Source of the DNA: Eubacteriales bacterium
GTDB taxonomy: Bacteria; Bacillota_A; Clostridia; Christensenellales; Aristaeellaceae
Direction: 5' to 3'
NCBI GenBank assembly: GCA_029974855.1
Contig: JARKQO010000109.1
Location: 1 to 8,303 of the forward strand
Length of the DNA stretch: 8,303 bases
Positions 7,427 through 8,303 of this stretch are shown one piece after another; position 1 is the stretch's first letter; each line of letters starts with the position of its first letter. The position numbers and the translations under genes were made by a program. The notes beneath the pieces were generated by a model that worked only from the letters and a program-made list of their open reading frames with translations, was not told the origin of the DNA and did no database searches.

Positions 7427-7855
7427 ATGAAGCTGCTGGTAATCGACGGCCAGGGGGGCGGCGTGGGCAAGGCCTTGGTCCAGGCCCTGAAGGCCGACAG
7501 GCCCGCCCGGCAGGTGCTGGCTTTGGGCACCAACGTGGCGGCCACAGCCGCCATGCTGAAGGCCGGGGCGGATTTGGCCGCCACCGGGGAGGCCGCCATC
7601 TGCTATCAATGCCAAACGGCGGATATCATCATCGGGGTGATGGGCATCCTTCAGGCCCATTCCATGCTGGGGGAAATCTCCCCGGCCATGGCGGCGGCGG
7701 TCAGCGCCAGCCCGGCCCAGAAGGTGCTGCTGCCCATGGAGCGCTGCGGGCTCCATGTGGCCGGAGTGGGGAAGCAGACCTTGGAGGCGGCCATTCAAGG
7801 GGCCGTGGCCATCGCCCGGAAGCTTTGCGAGGAAAGGACGGAATCCCATGAGTGA
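7427..7855 (+). CDS. DUF3842 family protein
   Basis: This 142-residue soluble protein matches DUF3842, a small family of Clostridia with no established function. It begins with a beta strand and a glycine-rich turn, LLVIDGQGGGVGKALV (3-18), that resembles a nucleotide-binding Rossmann or P-loop-like start but lacks the classic GK[ST]. Other landmarks are ALGTNVAATAAMLKAGAD (32-49), ATGEAAICYQC (52-62), ADIIIGVMGIL (65-75), LGEISPAMA (81-89) and LLPMERC (101-107). Cysteines at 59, 62, 107 and 134 include a CxxC-like pair (C59-Y-Q-C62). As I recall the family, a single cysteine or none is usual there, so metal binding is possible but unproven. The gene starts 2 bp after the kinase stop and overlaps the next gene by 8 bp, so it is tightly coupled to both neighbours. 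A role near the Fe-S carrier ATPase is inferred from position only. Confidence 0.82.
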   Translation: MKLLVIDGQGGGVGKALVQALKADRPARQVLALGTNVAATAAMLKAGADLAATGEAAICYQCQTADIIIGVMGILQAHSMLGEISPAMAAAVSASPAQKVLLPMERCGLHVAGVGKQTLEAAIQGAVAIARKLCEERTESHE

Positions 7856-8303
7856 ATGCAACCATGATTGCGGCAGCTGCGCCGCCAACTGCGCAGACCG
7901 GACCCGGCCCCACAGCCTGTTAGAAAAGCCCCATGCCCAAAGCGCCATTGGCAAGGTCATCGGCGTTTCCAGCGGCAAGGGCGGCGTAGGCAAGAGCCTG
8001 GTCACCGCCTTGCTGGCGGTGCTGGCCCAGCGCCAGGGCAAGAAGGTGGGTATTTTGGACGCGGACATCACCGGCCCCTCCATCCCCAGGATATTCGGCA
8101 TCCGGGAGAAGGCCATGGGCACCGAGGAGGGGATCCTTCCCGCTTTGACCAAAACCGGCATCCGGGTGATGAGCCTGAACCTGCTGCTGGAAAACGACAC
8201 GGACCCGGTGATCTGGCGGGGCCCGGTGCTGGCCGGGGCGGTGAAGCAGTTCTGGACCGACGTAATCTGGGGCGATCTGGACATCCTGTTCATCGACATG
8301 CCC
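7848..8303 (+). CDS. mrp: Mrp/NBP35-family Fe-S carrier ATPase, 3' end outside window
   Basis: Mrp/NBP35/ApbC proteins are dimeric SIMIBI-class ATPases that carry [4Fe-4S] clusters to target apoproteins in the cytoplasm. The first 152 residues are present. There is an N-terminal cysteine cluster C4-x3-C8-x2-C11-x3-C15, of the kind seen in NBP35 and clostridial homologues. The deviant Walker A SGKGGVGKS (42-50) has signature lysine K44 and K49. Switch I is ILDADITGPSIPRIFG (69-84), then VIWRGP (121-126), and the Walker B ILFIDMP (146-152) lies at the window edge. The C-terminal CxxC that bridges clusters in the dimer would be beyond 8303. ATG 7848 overlaps the DUF3842 stop by 8 bases, and AAAGGA is nine bases upstream, so translational coupling is likely. 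The family is clear; the client protein is unknown. Confidence 0.93.
   Translation, partial: MSECNHDCGSCAANCADRTRPHSLLEKPHAQSAIGKVIGVSSGKGGVGKSLVTALLAVLAQRQGKKVGILDADITGPSIPRIFGIREKAMGTEEGILPALTKTGIRVMSLNLLLENDTDPVIWRGPVLAGAVKQFWTDVIWGDLDILFIDMP

Noticed and set aside
7373..8299. 308-codon open frame on the minus strand
   Set aside because: It is antisense to DUF3842 and the Mrp gene, which have clear family motifs and ribosome binding sites.

Overview
The window is GC-rich and densely coded. It looks like chromosomal DNA from a GC-rich anaerobic Clostridia lineage, probably an Oscillospiraceae / Flavonifractor-Oscillibacter-like gut bacterium; that placement is inferred. It rests on three things: several Clostridia-typical families (a DUF362 protein with a ferredoxin insert, a PRK06851-like ATPase, DUF3842, and an Mrp/NBP35 ATPase with an N-terminal cysteine cluster), strong AGGAGG-type ribosome binding sites, and a cluster of intergenic hairpins of a kind I associate with that group. 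I see no IS element, phage gene, tRNA, rRNA or CRISPR array.

Layout. (1) 1-3391, minus strand: a promoter at 3363-3391 drives a DUF362/ferredoxin protein (2182-3297), followed 5 bp later by uvrA. uvrA most likely starts at a TTG (2176) and is cut by the left window edge after about 725 codons. (2) 3464-4495, plus strand: a PRK06851-type P-loop protein whose second, C-terminal P-loop looks lost. (3) 4496-4675: a 180-bp intergenic gap between convergent genes, holding a G-rich tract and five consecutive perfect hairpins. (4) 4676-5557, minus strand: an RluA-family rRNA/tRNA pseudouridine synthase with a clear promoter, whose spacer contains a LexA-box-like sequence. (5) 5636-8303, plus strand: a four-gene operon of an ECF-transporter S component, a two-domain uridine-kinase-like protein, DUF3842 and an Mrp/NBP35 ATPase that is cut by the right edge. 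Gaps between its genes are 9 bp, 2 bp and an 8-bp overlap.

How it fits together. The operon joins a membrane substrate-binding component to a small-molecule kinase, which suggests import of a vitamin- or nucleoside-like compound followed by phosphorylation. DUF3842 and the Fe-S carrier ATPase are translationally tied to the end of it. The operon leader (about 5669-5759) folds on paper into four nested helices, one of which pairs CCTTT with the AAAGG of the ribosome binding site. I cannot match it to a riboswitch class I know by eye, so it is the best candidate here for an undescribed regulatory element. The other points of interest are the hairpin array, the degenerate second P-loop, and the LexA-box-like site in the pseudouridine synthase promoter.
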